Assembly: GCF_024666615.1 (NCBI RefSeq)
Contig: NZ_CP088297.1
Span: 3,762,501-3,826,500, forward strand
Source: Aquabacterium sp. J223
GTDB lineage: Bacteria; Pseudomonadota; Gammaproteobacteria; Burkholderiales; Burkholderiaceae_C
DNA: 64,000 bases
Reading direction: 5' to 3'
Shown here: positions 46,682 through 62,638 of the stretch, one piece after another
Layout: each line of letters opens with the position of its first letter
How positions within the stretch are numbered: the first letter of the stretch is position 1
Notes under the pieces: model-generated
The model's database searches: none
What the model was told of the DNA's origin: nothing
Seen by the model: only the letters and a program-made list of their open reading frames with translations
Program-made: the position numbers and the translations under genes

Positions 46682-48836
46682 TCAGAAACTCCAGCGCCCG
46701 TCCAGCCCGACGAACAGCGTGCGACCCGGGGCCGGCTCGAAGTAGCGGCCGTTGCCCTCGTTGACGATGACCGAGCCGGCGTAGCGGCGGTCGAGCAGGT
46801 TGTCGACGCGGCCGAAGGCGCGCAGCGTCCAGCCGGGGCGCTGCACGGTGTAGCCGGCGTGCAGGGCGACCACGGTGTGGCCGGCGGCGGCGTCGCTGCC
46901 GCTGTCGTTGACCGGGACCGCGCCGACCTGGCGCAGCTCCGCCCCCCGCACGCCAGCCCTGCGGCGGCGCCCAGTCGAGCGTGGCCGCGGCGCTGTGGCG
47001 GGCGACGCCGGGCAGGCGCTGGCCGGCGGGCACGGGCGCGTCGGGCGTCGCGCAGGGGGTGGCGGCACAGGTGAGGAAACCGTCAAGGGTGCGGGCGTCG
47101 AGCCAGGTCAGCGACAGCCGCGCCCGCCAGTCGGACCAGCGGCCGGTCCAGCCCGCCTCGGCGCCGCGGCGCTGGGTGCGGGCGGCGTTGCGGAAGGTCG
47201 CGCGGCCGCCGACGTTGGTGGCGACGACCAGCTCGTCGCGGGTCATCGCGTCGAACAGCGCGACGTCGAACGCCTGCCCCGCCTCGGGCCGCCACTTCAG
47301 GCCGAGCTCGAACTGGCGGCTGATGGCCGGTTTCAGCGCGCCGTTCAGTCCGGCACTGCCGTCGGGGCGGTAGGACAGCTCGTTGAGCGTCGGCGTCTCG
47401 AAGCCGCGGCCGGCGGAGGCGTGCAGGTGCAGCCGCTCGCTGGCGCGGTAGAGCAGGCCCAGCGCCGGCGAGGTGGCGCCGTAGCGCAGCGCACCGCTGT
47501 CGTCGCCGTTGGGACCGGCGACGTAGCGGTCCTGCAGCCGCACGCGCACCGTGCTGTGGCGCACGCCGGCCTCGACGCGCCAGCGCGGCGTCGGGTCGAA
47601 GCCGGCCTGCAGGTACGGGTCCAGGCTGCTGACGCGGTTGCGCTCGTCGCGCCGCAGCGCACCCTGCACGCCGAGCGTGGGGCCGACGAAGTTGGCCCAG
47701 CCGCGGCGGTCCTCGTCCAGCCGGTCCCAGGCCAGGCCGGCGACCAGCGAGAACGGCCGCGGCGCGGACGGCCGCCAGGTCCAGCGCGCCTCGCCGCCGT
47801 GGTAGCCGCGGTCGAGGTCGATGACACCGCCGGGGTGCAGCGGCGACGCCTGCACGGCCACCGGAATGGCCTGGAACTGCACCGTGCTGCGCGTGCCGGC
47901 ATAGGCCATGGCCTGCAGCTCGTGGTGGCGGTCCAGCCGCTCGCGCCAGACCAGGCCGGCCTGCGTCTGCCGCGTCGTCTTCCGGGTGTCGAAGCGAAGG
48001 GCGGCGGGGTCGGCGCCGTCGGGGTCGGCGTCGAACTGGGCGCGCGTCAGGCCCAGCGGGTCCTGCGCGCGCTGGTCGAGGTGGTTGGCGACCAGGGTGA
48101 CCGTGCGGTCGGCGGTCGGCTGCCAGCGCAGCTTGAGGTTGGCGCCGTCGCGACGGGCGGCGGCGTGCTCGCGCGAGCCGTCGGTGGCCAGGCGCGAGGC
48201 GCTGAGCACGTAGCCGAAAGCGCCCTGCCCGCCGCTGACCTTGAGCTGTTCGCGGTGCAGGCCGTGGCTGCCGGCGCCGGCGCCGGCGGTCACGCTGGGC
48301 GGCCCCTGGCCGTCCTCGGTGAACACCTGCACCACGCCGCCGGAGGAGTTGCCGTACAGCGCCGAGAACGGCCCGCGCAGCACTTCCACCCGGTCGGCCG
48401 AGGCCAGGTCGACGTGCGAGACCTGCCCCTGCCCGTCGGGCAGCGTGGCGGGAATGCCGTCGACGTAGACCCGCAGGCCGCGGATGCCGAAGCTCGACCG
48501 CGTGCCGAAGCCGCGGATGGACAGCTGCACGTCCTGCGCGAAGTTCTGCCGGTCGCGCGCCGCCACGCCCGGCACCAGCGCCAGGCCCTCGGTCAGGTTG
48601 ACCTGCGGCCGGCCCTCGCGCAGGTCGTCGGGCCCGAGCCGGTCCACCGACGCCGGCACGTCGAAGGGACGGCGCTCGGTGCGGGTGGCGCTGATGACCA
48701 CCTCGGCCGGTGCGCCGTCGGACGGCGTGGCGGCGTCCTGCGCCATGCCGGGCGCGGCCGGCAGGCAGCAGACCAGCGCCGCCCAGGCCGAAGGCCGACG
48801 GCGGGGACGGTGGGGGTGGCGTTGCGGAGCGGGCAT
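46682..48836 (-). pseudogene. TonB-dependent outer-membrane receptor, +1 frameshift
   Basis: Two frames join into about 717 residues if one base is removed from the run of six C at 46942-46947 (plus strand). The signal peptide (SAWAALVCCLPAAPGMAQ) is followed by a TonB-box/plug region (EVVISATRTERRPFDVPASV, VQLSIRGFGTRSSFGIRGLR, VEVLRGPFSALYGNSSGGVV), then a beta-barrel and the C-terminal RVDNLLDRRYAGSVIVNEGN with the terminal aromatic (GRWSF). The substrate is not clear. Its position inside the trehalose/glycogen island invites the idea of maltodextrin or trehalose uptake, but many such receptors take up iron chelates. If real, the frameshift removes the last barrel strands and is disabling. 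Confidence 0.83.
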
Positions 48837-48876
48837 GCGGTCATTGTTGCGCCGGGGCCGCGGCCGTCGCGGGCGG

Positions 48877-51023
<2,147 letters not shown>

Positions 51024-51027
<4 letters not shown>

Positions 51028-51713
51028 TCCGGCTTCCGCGGGTGGCCTGGACCGGTGGGCCACCACTGCTCCAGGCGCGCCGCCGCCCAGTCCTTGCCGC
51101 CGAGGCCGAAGGCCAGCGCCACGGCCAGCACGGCACCGGACAGGATGATGAGGAAGGACTGGCGCACGATGTCCCAGCCGATGTCCATCTGGTCGATGGC
51201 GATCATCAGCACGAAGGCGATGACGGCGTAGCGGGCCAGCTGCCCCAGCGCATCGGCGCCGCGCATGCCGATGCCGTGCCCGTAGCTGGCGATGGCCGAG
51301 CCGATGAAGCGCGCGAAGTAGGTGCCGAAGGCGAGGATGAGCAGCGCCACCACCAGCTTGGGCACGAACAGCATCACCCGCGTCAGCAGGTCGGTGACGT
51401 AGGCCAGGCCGAGCGTGTTGAAGGCCACGATCAGCGCCGCCAGGATCACCACCCAGTACACCAGCACGCCGAAGATGCTGACCGTGTCGGCCCCGGCGCC
51501 GCCGCGCTGCATGAACTCGTCCATGCCGGAGCGGCGGGTGACGACGTGCAGGTTGATGGCGCGCAGGCCCTTCTCGATGGCGAAGCGGGCCGCCTTGGCG
51601 ACGAGGAAGCCGATGACCAGCACCACCAGCGCCAGCAGCAGCCGGGGCAGGAAGTCGGCGAGCTGCAGCACGAAGGCGCGCAGGGGGGCGAGGAGGACAT
51701 CTACTTCGGCCAT
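51024..51713 (-). CDS. Mechanosensitive-channel-like membrane protein (conserved TM-helix family)
   Basis: A 229-residue membrane protein with about five helices, beginning FLPRLLLALVVLVIGFLVAK. It resembles the small channel-like proteins with conserved TM-helix repeats (MscS-related, CmpX type): a Gly/Ala-rich pore-like helix (LVVALLILAFGTYFARFIGS) and the end SGAVLAVALAFGLGGKDWAA, which is the helix signature of that group. It lacks the soluble MscS beta domain. The stop overlaps the glgX start, so it is co-translated with a glycogen enzyme. A role in osmotic down-shift, coordinated with trehalose metabolism, is an attractive inference. Upstream lies the 597-bp spacer with structured repeats. 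Confidence 0.78.
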
Positions 51714-51759
51714 GGGGTTCGACCCTCGATGCGTTGGTCTTGCGTTGTGGTGGTGCGTC

Positions 51760-51990
51760 GCAGGTGGGTGGGTGCCGGGTTTCTCGTGCGGTCGCTGGCC
51801 GCCGCGTTCGCGGCGGTGTCCTGCGCTGCTCGAACGGCCGGCCCCGTCGCGAAACTCGCTCCGCCCGCCACGCGGGCTGCGCTCAGACAGCCGCGCCGAG
51901 TCAGTGCTTGAACGCGCTGCGCGCGGGCCGGCCGTTCTGCGCTGCTCGGCGGCGCTCTACGCACGAGAAACCCGGCACCCACCCACCTGC
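51760..51990 (-). repeat. Palindromic element, left copy
   Basis: A 231-bp element bounded by a perfect 31-bp inverted repeat (51760-51790 with 51960-51990). Inside, GAACGGCCGGCCC (51832-51844) pairs with GGGCCGGCCGTTC (51925-51937), GCCCGC (51863-51868) pairs with GCGGGC (51872-51877), and a CGCCGC/GCGGCG hairpin lies at about 51800-51816. Its inner 180 bp (51785-51964) is an inverted copy of 52077-52256. Confidence 0.85.
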
Positions 51991-52049
51991 TCAGCACCAG
52001 TGGTTCGAGGGCACCGCTGCCATGACCTTCGCAGTCCCCGAGCGGTTCT

Positions 52050-52283
52050 GCGAAGGCGGCCGGGGCGGCCGGCGGCGTGCGTCGAGCGCAGCCGAGCAGC
52101 GCAGCGCCGACGGCCAGGGCGAAGCCCGTTCAACCTCTGACTCGGCGCGGCTGTCTGAGCGCAGCTTGCGCAGCAAGCGGAGCGAGTTTCGCGACGCGGC
52201 CGTCGGCGTGAGCAGCGCAGGGCACCGCCGCTTCAGCGGCGGCCAGCGACCGCGCGCCGACGGCCGCACCCGGCCGCCTTCGC
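52050..52283 (+). repeat. Palindromic element, right copy
   Basis: A 234-bp element with outer arms 52050-52077 and 52255-52283 that pair except for one bulge and one mismatch. Inner stems are 52105-52115 with 52198-52208 (11 bp, perfect), GCTTGC (52164-52169) with GCAAGC (52173-52178), and CGCCGC (52226-52231) with GCGGCG (52236-52241). These occupy the same element positions as the stems of the left copy, but several stems have different sequences. The copies are in opposite orientation, 59 bp apart. Confidence 0.85.
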
Positions 52284-52310
52284 CGCGCCCAACACGAGCA
52301 CGACAGGCAA

Positions 52311-55676
<3,366 letters not shown>

Positions 55677-55726
55677 TCCGGTCCAGGGGCCATTAGCGTG
55701 CCGCGTTCAGGGTAACCCGATGTCCA

Positions 55727-58171
<2,445 letters not shown>

Positions 58172-58184
58172 CAGCGTGAAGGGT

Positions 58185-60083
58185 TCAGAAGGTGGGTTGG
58201 TGCCTCAGCACGATCATGCCCAGCGGCGGCAGCGTGACCCGCACCGAGTGCAGCTGGCCCTGCGCCGGCAGCGGACGGCTGTCGACGCCGCCGGGGTTGC
58301 CCAGGCCGCTGCCGCCGTAGACGTCGGCGTCGCTGTTCAGCGCCTCGGTCCAGCGGCCGCGCGCCGGCACGCCCAGCAGCACGCGCTCCCGCGGCATCGG
58401 GGTGAGGTTGAAGGCCACCACCAGCGGCGTGCCCTCGCCCTCGCACGGCCGGCGCAGGAAGGCGAAGACGCTGTGCTCGGTGTGGTCGGCCAGCAGCCAC
58501 TGGAAGCCGTCGGGGAAGACGTCCCGCTCGTGCAGCGACGGCTCCTCGCGCAGCAGCCGGTTCAGGTCGGCCACCCAGCGTTCGACGCCGCGGTGGCGCG
58601 GCTGCTCCAGCAGGTGCCAGTCGAGCTCGGTGTCGTGGTTCCATTCGCGCCACTGCGCGAACTCGCCGCCCATGAACAGCAGCTTCTTGCCGGGGTGCGT
58701 CCACATCCAGCCCAGCAGCGCGCGCAGGTTGGCGAACTTCTGCCAGTCGTCGCCCGGCATGCGGCCGATAAGCGAGCCCTTGCCGTAGACCACCTCGTCG
58801 TGCGACAGCGGCAGCACGAAGTTCTCGCTGAAGGCGTAGACCAGCGAGAAAGTGAGCTGGTGGTGGTGCCAGCGCCGGTGGATCGGGTCTTCCTTGAAGT
58901 AGGCCAGGGTGTCGTGCATCCAGCCCATGTTCCACTTCATGCCGAAGCCGAGGCCGCCCATGGTGGTCGGCCGCGACACCATCGGCCAGGCGGTCGATTC
59001 CTCGGCGATGGTGACCACGTCGGGGTGCTCGCGGTAGACCGCCTCGTTCAGCCGGCGAAGGAACTGGATGGCCTCCAGGTTCTCGCGCCCGCCGTGCACG
59101 TTGGGAATCCACTCGCCGTGCTTGCGCGCGTAGTCGAGGTAGAGCATGGACGCCACCGCGTCCACCCGCAGCCCGTCGAGGTGGTACTCGCCCAGCCAGT
59201 ACAGCGCCGACGACAGCAGGAAGCTCGACACCTCGCCGCGGCCGAGGTTGAAGATGCTGGAGTTCCACTCCGGGTGGAAGCCCTGCCGCGGGTCGGCGTG
59301 CTCGAACAGGTGGGTGCCGTCGAAATACTGCAGCCCGAACTCGTCGGTCGGGAAATGCGAGGGCACCCAGTCGAGGATGACGCCGATGCCCGCCTGGTGC
59401 AGCGCGTCGACGAAGGCCATGAAGTCCGCCGGCGTGCCATAGCGCGCGCTGGGCGCGAAGTAACCCGTCGTCTGGTAGCCCCAGGAGCCGTAGAAGGGGT
59501 GCTCGGTGATCGGCATCAGCTCCACGTGCGTGAAGCCCAGCCGCGTCAGGTGCTCGACCAGCCGGGGGGCGAGCTGGGCCCAGGTCAGCGGCTGGCCGTC
59601 CTGCCGGCGCCAGGAGCCGACGTGCAGCTCGTACACCGACATCGGCGCGTCCAGCGCGTTGCGCTCGGCACGCCGGGCCATCCAGTCGCCGTCGCCCCAG
59701 GTGTGGCCGCCCTGCCAGATGCGCGAGCCGGTGGCCGGGGGCCGCTCGGCCAGGCGGGCGAAGGGGTCGGCCTTGTCCACCGTGTAGCCGTTGGCGCCGA
59801 CGATGCGGTACTTGTAGACCTGGCCCGGCCGGGCGATGCCGATGCGGCCGTGCCAGATGCCGCTGCCGTCGCCGGCCGACGTCAGCGGGTCGGCCTGCGG
59901 GTTCCAGCCGTTCCAGTCGCCGACCACCGACACCGCGCTGGCGGCGGGAGCCCAGACGGCGAAGTCCACGCCCTCGCCGTCGGCGACGGGGTGCGCGCCG
60001 AGGTGGCGGTACAGCCGCGCGTGGGTGCCCTCACGGAAGAGGTGCCGGTCCAGTTCTCCGAACATGCGTTGGCCTGCGTTCAT
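58185..60083 (-). CDS. glgB: 1,4-alpha-glucan branching enzyme
   Basis: A 632-residue GH13 branching enzyme. The N-terminal CBM48 has [20 protein letters not shown] and GWNPQADPL. The barrel has [31 protein letters not shown], nucleophile region [16 protein letters not shown], acid/base Glu in [11 protein letters not shown] and third acid in [15 protein letters not shown], all standard for GlgB. It makes alpha-1,6 branches in glucan from either GlgA or GlgE. Its ATG overlaps the glgC2 stop (ATGA), and glgE follows 13 bp after its stop, so it is the middle of a coupled operon. The very first ~110-residue N-domain of long GlgB forms is absent. Confidence 0.95.
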   Translation of the reverse strand: MNAGQRMFGELDRHLFREGTHARLYRHLGAHPVADGEGVDFAVWAPAASAVSVVGDWNGWNPQADPLTSAGDGSGIWHGRIGIARPGQVYKYRIVGANGYTVDKADPFARLAERPPATGSRIWQGGHTWGDGDWMARRAERNALDAPMSVYELHVGSWRRQDGQPLTWAQLAPRLVEHLTRLGFTHVELMPITEHPFYGSWGYQTTGYFAPSARYGTPADFMAFVDALHQAGIGVILDWVPSHFPTDEFGLQYFDGTHLFEHADPRQGFHPEWNSSIFNLGRGEVSSFLLSSALYWLGEYHLDGLRVDAVASMLYLDYARKHGEWIPNVHGGRENLEAIQFLRRLNEAVYREHPDVVTIAEESTAWPMVSRPTTMGGLGFGMKWNMGWMHDTLAYFKEDPIHRRWHHHQLTFSLVYAFSENFVLPLSHDEVVYGKGSLIGRMPGDDWQKFANLRALLGWMWTHPGKKLLFMGGEFAQWREWNHDTELDWHLLEQPRHRGVERWVADLNRLLREEPSLHERDVFPDGFQWLLADHTEHSVFAFLRRPCEGEGTPLVVAFNLTPMPRERVLLGVPARGRWTEALNSDADVYGGSGLGNPGGVDSRPLPAQGQLHSVRVTLPPLGMIVLRHQPTF

Positions 60084-61339
60084 CGGGCCAGCGCCTCGGT
60101 GCCGACGGCCGGCGTCGCCGCCGCGCCGGGCCGGAAATGGCCGCGCGGCACGACCACGATGCCGCCCTCGCTGACGTGGAAGCGCGCGCGGTCGGCTGCC
60201 GCGTCGTGGCCGATGACCTCGCCCGGCGGGATGTGGTTGTCCATGTCGACGATGACCCGCCGCAGGCGGGCGCCCCGGCCGACCACCACCCGGTCCATCA
60301 GGATGCAGTGCTCCAGGCAGGCCTCCTCGTGCACCTGCACCTCCTGGCGCAGCAGCGCATGGTCCAGCCAGCCGTCGTGCACCACGCTGCCCGGCCCGAG
60401 CGTCGAGCACAGCAGGTGCCCGGCCTCGACCTGCGCCGACTCGCCCGCATCCGGTGCGGTGTGGATCGGCCAGGCGGCGTTGGCCATGCGGAAGCGCGGC
60501 CGCGCGCCGAGGGTGTCGAAGTTGGCGGCGAAGTAGGCGTCCAGCGTGCCGACGTCGCGCCAGTAGCCGCGCTCCTCCTGCGCGTCGAGGCCCGGCACCC
60601 GGTTGTCGTCGAAGTCGTAGGCGACGACGCGGTGGCTGCCGATCAGGCGCGGCAGCACGTCGCGGCCGAAGTCGTGTTCGCCGCGGGCCTGCGCCTCGAC
60701 CAGCGCCTGGCGCAGCACCGCCGCGGAAAAGACGTAGTTGCCCATCGAGGCCAGCGCGAAGCCGGGCCGGCCCGGCATGCTGCGCGGCGCCCGCGGCTTC
60801 TCCTCGAAGGCGCCGATGCGGTGGCGGGCGTCGATGGTGGCGATGCCGAAGGCCGGCGCCTCGTTGATCGGCACCGGCAGCGTGGCGACGGTCACGTCGG
60901 CGCGCTGCGCCAGGTGCCACTCGACCATCTGCGAGACGTCCATCCGGTAGACGTGGTCGGCGCCGAACACCGCCACCAGGTCGGGCCGCTGCTGGTCCAG
61001 CAGGTGCAGGTTCTGCGCCACCGCGTCGGCGGTGCCGGCATACCACTCGCGCCCCTGGCGCATCTGCGGCGGCACCACGCTGACGAAGTGGTGCCCCATC
61101 AGCTGCGGCAGCGACCAGGCGCGCCGCACGTGCTCGATCAGCGGCTGCGACTTGTACTGCACCAGCAGGTAGATCGAGGTCAGGCCGGAGTTGACCAGGT
61201 TGCTCAGCACGAAGTCGACGATGCGGTGCCGGCCGTTGAACGGCACCGACGGCTTGCACCGCTCGGCCGTCAGCGGGTGCAGCCGCGATCCCTCCCCGCC
61301 GGCCAGCACCAGGGCCAGCACCTTCTTGCCGCCAATCAT
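60080..61339 (-). CDS. glgC: Glucose-1-phosphate adenylyltransferase (second copy)
   Basis: A 419-residue ADP-glucose pyrophosphorylase, distinct from the copy at 34 kb. [20 protein letters not shown] and [20 protein letters not shown] carry the nucleotide-binding loop; [17 protein letters not shown] and [20 protein letters not shown] follow; the C-terminal part is a beta-helix. The GEGSRL loop (GRGSRL in the other copy) and several altered regulatory-region residues mark it as the second isoform, which may have different allosteric control. The ATG at 61339 is preceded by GGGGAGATGG. It starts the minus-strand operon glgC2-glgB-glgE-treS, and its stop overlaps the glgB start. Confidence 0.93.
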   Translation of the reverse strand: MIGGKKVLALVLAGGEGSRLHPLTAERCKPSVPFNGRHRIVDFVLSNLVNSGLTSIYLLVQYKSQPLIEHVRRAWSLPQLMGHHFVSVVPPQMRQGREWYAGTADAVAQNLHLLDQQRPDLVAVFGADHVYRMDVSQMVEWHLAQRADVTVATLPVPINEAPAFGIATIDARHRIGAFEEKPRAPRSMPGRPGFALASMGNYVFSAAVLRQALVEAQARGEHDFGRDVLPRLIGSHRVVAYDFDDNRVPGLDAQEERGYWRDVGTLDAYFAANFDTLGARPRFRMANAAWPIHTAPDAGESAQVEAGHLLCSTLGPGSVVHDGWLDHALLRQEVQVHEEACLEHCILMDRVVVGRGARLRRVIVDMDNHIPPGEVIGHDAAADRARFHVSEGGIVVVPRGHFRPGAAATPAVGTEALAR

Positions 61340-61396
61340 TCCATCTCCCCGCAATCGAGTCCGATCCCGCCGGCGCGCGCCCACGCCGGCCCCCCG

Positions 61397-61418
61397 GGCC
61401 GCACCATGCGGTGCGGCC
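61397..61418. repeat. Perfect inverted repeat in divergent promoter region
   Basis: GGCCGCACC (61397-61405) and GGTGCGGCC (61410-61418) form a 9-bp perfect stem around ATGC. It lies in the 191-bp region between glgC2 (minus) and the dehydrogenase gene (plus), 58 bp upstream of the glgC2 start. It may be an operator controlling one or both genes; no regulator can be assigned. Confidence 0.5.
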
Positions 61419-61530
61419 GCCTCAGGTCGGCATCAGCGCAAACGCCGTGCCCTGGACGGGCGGCGAGGGGCTCCGGCAGGCGAAGGCCGCGACAGGCGGC
61501 GGGGCACCATGGCGCGGGCACACTCGCGGC

Positions 61531-62622
61531 ATGACCACCCCATCCCACCGCATCGCGGTCATCCCCGGCGACGGCATCGGCAAGGAAGTGATGCCCGAAG
61601 GGCTGCGCGTGCTCGACGCGGCGGCGACGCGCTTCGGCCTGTCGCTGCAGACCACGCACATCGACTGGGCCAGCTGCGACCACCACGTGAAGACCGGCCA
61701 GATGATGCCGGACGACTGGAAGCAGCAGCTCGAGGGCATGGACGCGCTGTACTTCGGCGCCGTCGGCTGGCCGGCCACCGTGCCCGACCATGTGTCGCTG
61801 TGGGGCTCGCTGCTGAAGTTCCGGCGCGAGTTCGACCAGTACGTCAACCTGCGCCCGGTGCGCCTGTTCGAGGGCGTGCCCTGCCCGCTGGTGGACCCCA
61901 CCGGCCGGCCGCGCCGGCCCGGCGAGATCGACTTCCTCGTCGTGCGCGAGAACACCGAAGGCGAGTACACCAAGCTCGGCGGCATCCTCTACGAAGGCAC
62001 CGACCGCGAGATCGTCATCCAGGAGTCGGTGTTCTCGCGCTTCGGCACCGACCGCGTGCTGACCTACGCCTTCGAGCGCGCCGCGGCGCGGCCGCGCCGG
62101 CACCTGACGGTGGCCACCAAGAGCAACGGCATCGCCATCAGCATGCCGTGGTGGGACGGACGGGCCGACGAGGTGGCGAAGGCCTACCCCGGCGTCACCG
62201 TCGACAAGCAGCACATCGACATCCTGAGCGCGCGCTTCGTGCTGCAGCCGCAGCGCTTCGACGTGGTGGTGGCGAGCAACCTGTTCGGCGACATCCTGTC
62301 CGACCTCGGCCCGGCCTGCACCGGCACCATCGGCCTGGCGCCCAGCGCCAACCTCAACCCGGAGCGCCGGTTCCCCAGCCTGTTCGAGCCGGTGCACGGC
62401 TCGGCGCCGGACATCTACGGCCGCAACATCGCCAACCCGGTGGCCATGATCTGGTCGGGGGCGCTGATGCTCGACTTCCTCGGCCACCGCGACGCGCACG
62501 ACGCCATCGTGCGCGCCATCGAACAGGTGCTGGCCGAGGGCCCGCGCACGCCCGACCTGGGCGGCAGCGCCTCGACCACCGACATGGGCCGGGCGATCGC
62601 CGCGCAGGTGGCGGCGGGCTGA
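61531..62622 (+). CDS. ttuC: Tartrate dehydrogenase / D-malate-type decarboxylating dehydrogenase
   Basis: A 363-residue member of the isocitrate/isopropylmalate dehydrogenase family. It begins HRIAVIPGDGIGKEVMPEGL, and GAVGWPATVPDHVSLWGSLL and VNLRPVRLFEGVPCPL lie in the substrate domain. IDFLVVRENTEGEYTKLGG is the segment with the substrate-binding loop, and NLFGDILSDLGP and HGSAPDIYG are the NAD/metal signature. The details (VRENTEGEY and W in GWPA) fit tartrate/D-malate dehydrogenase better than LeuB. The ATG at 61531 is taken; an upstream in-frame stretch from 61411 is unlikely to be coding. It would oxidise tartrate or D-malate with NAD. It is divergent from glgC2 and not part of the glycogen operon. 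Confidence 0.85.
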   Translation: MTTPSHRIAVIPGDGIGKEVMPEGLRVLDAAATRFGLSLQTTHIDWASCDHHVKTGQMMPDDWKQQLEGMDALYFGAVGWPATVPDHVSLWGSLLKFRREFDQYVNLRPVRLFEGVPCPLVDPTGRPRRPGEIDFLVVRENTEGEYTKLGGILYEGTDREIVIQESVFSRFGTDRVLTYAFERAAARPRRHLTVATKSNGIAISMPWWDGRADEVAKAYPGVTVDKQHIDILSARFVLQPQRFDVVVASNLFGDILSDLGPACTGTIGLAPSANLNPERRFPSLFEPVHGSAPDIYGRNIANPVAMIWSGALMLDFLGHRDAHDAIVRAIEQVLAEGPRTPDLGGSASTTDMGRAIAAQVAAG

Positions 62623-62638
62623 ACGCGCCGGCGCCGGG

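Noticed and set aside
44751-48836. Receptor-trehalohydrolase fusion of 1361 codons
   Set aside because: The join arises from an extra C in a run at 46942-46947; correcting it gives two standard proteins with a 98-bp gap.
51760-52283. Palindromic elements considered as insertion sequence or MITE with transposase
   Set aside because: No coding frame for a transposase and no target-site duplication could be seen; outer arms differ between the copies, which does not fit ordinary terminal inverted repeats.
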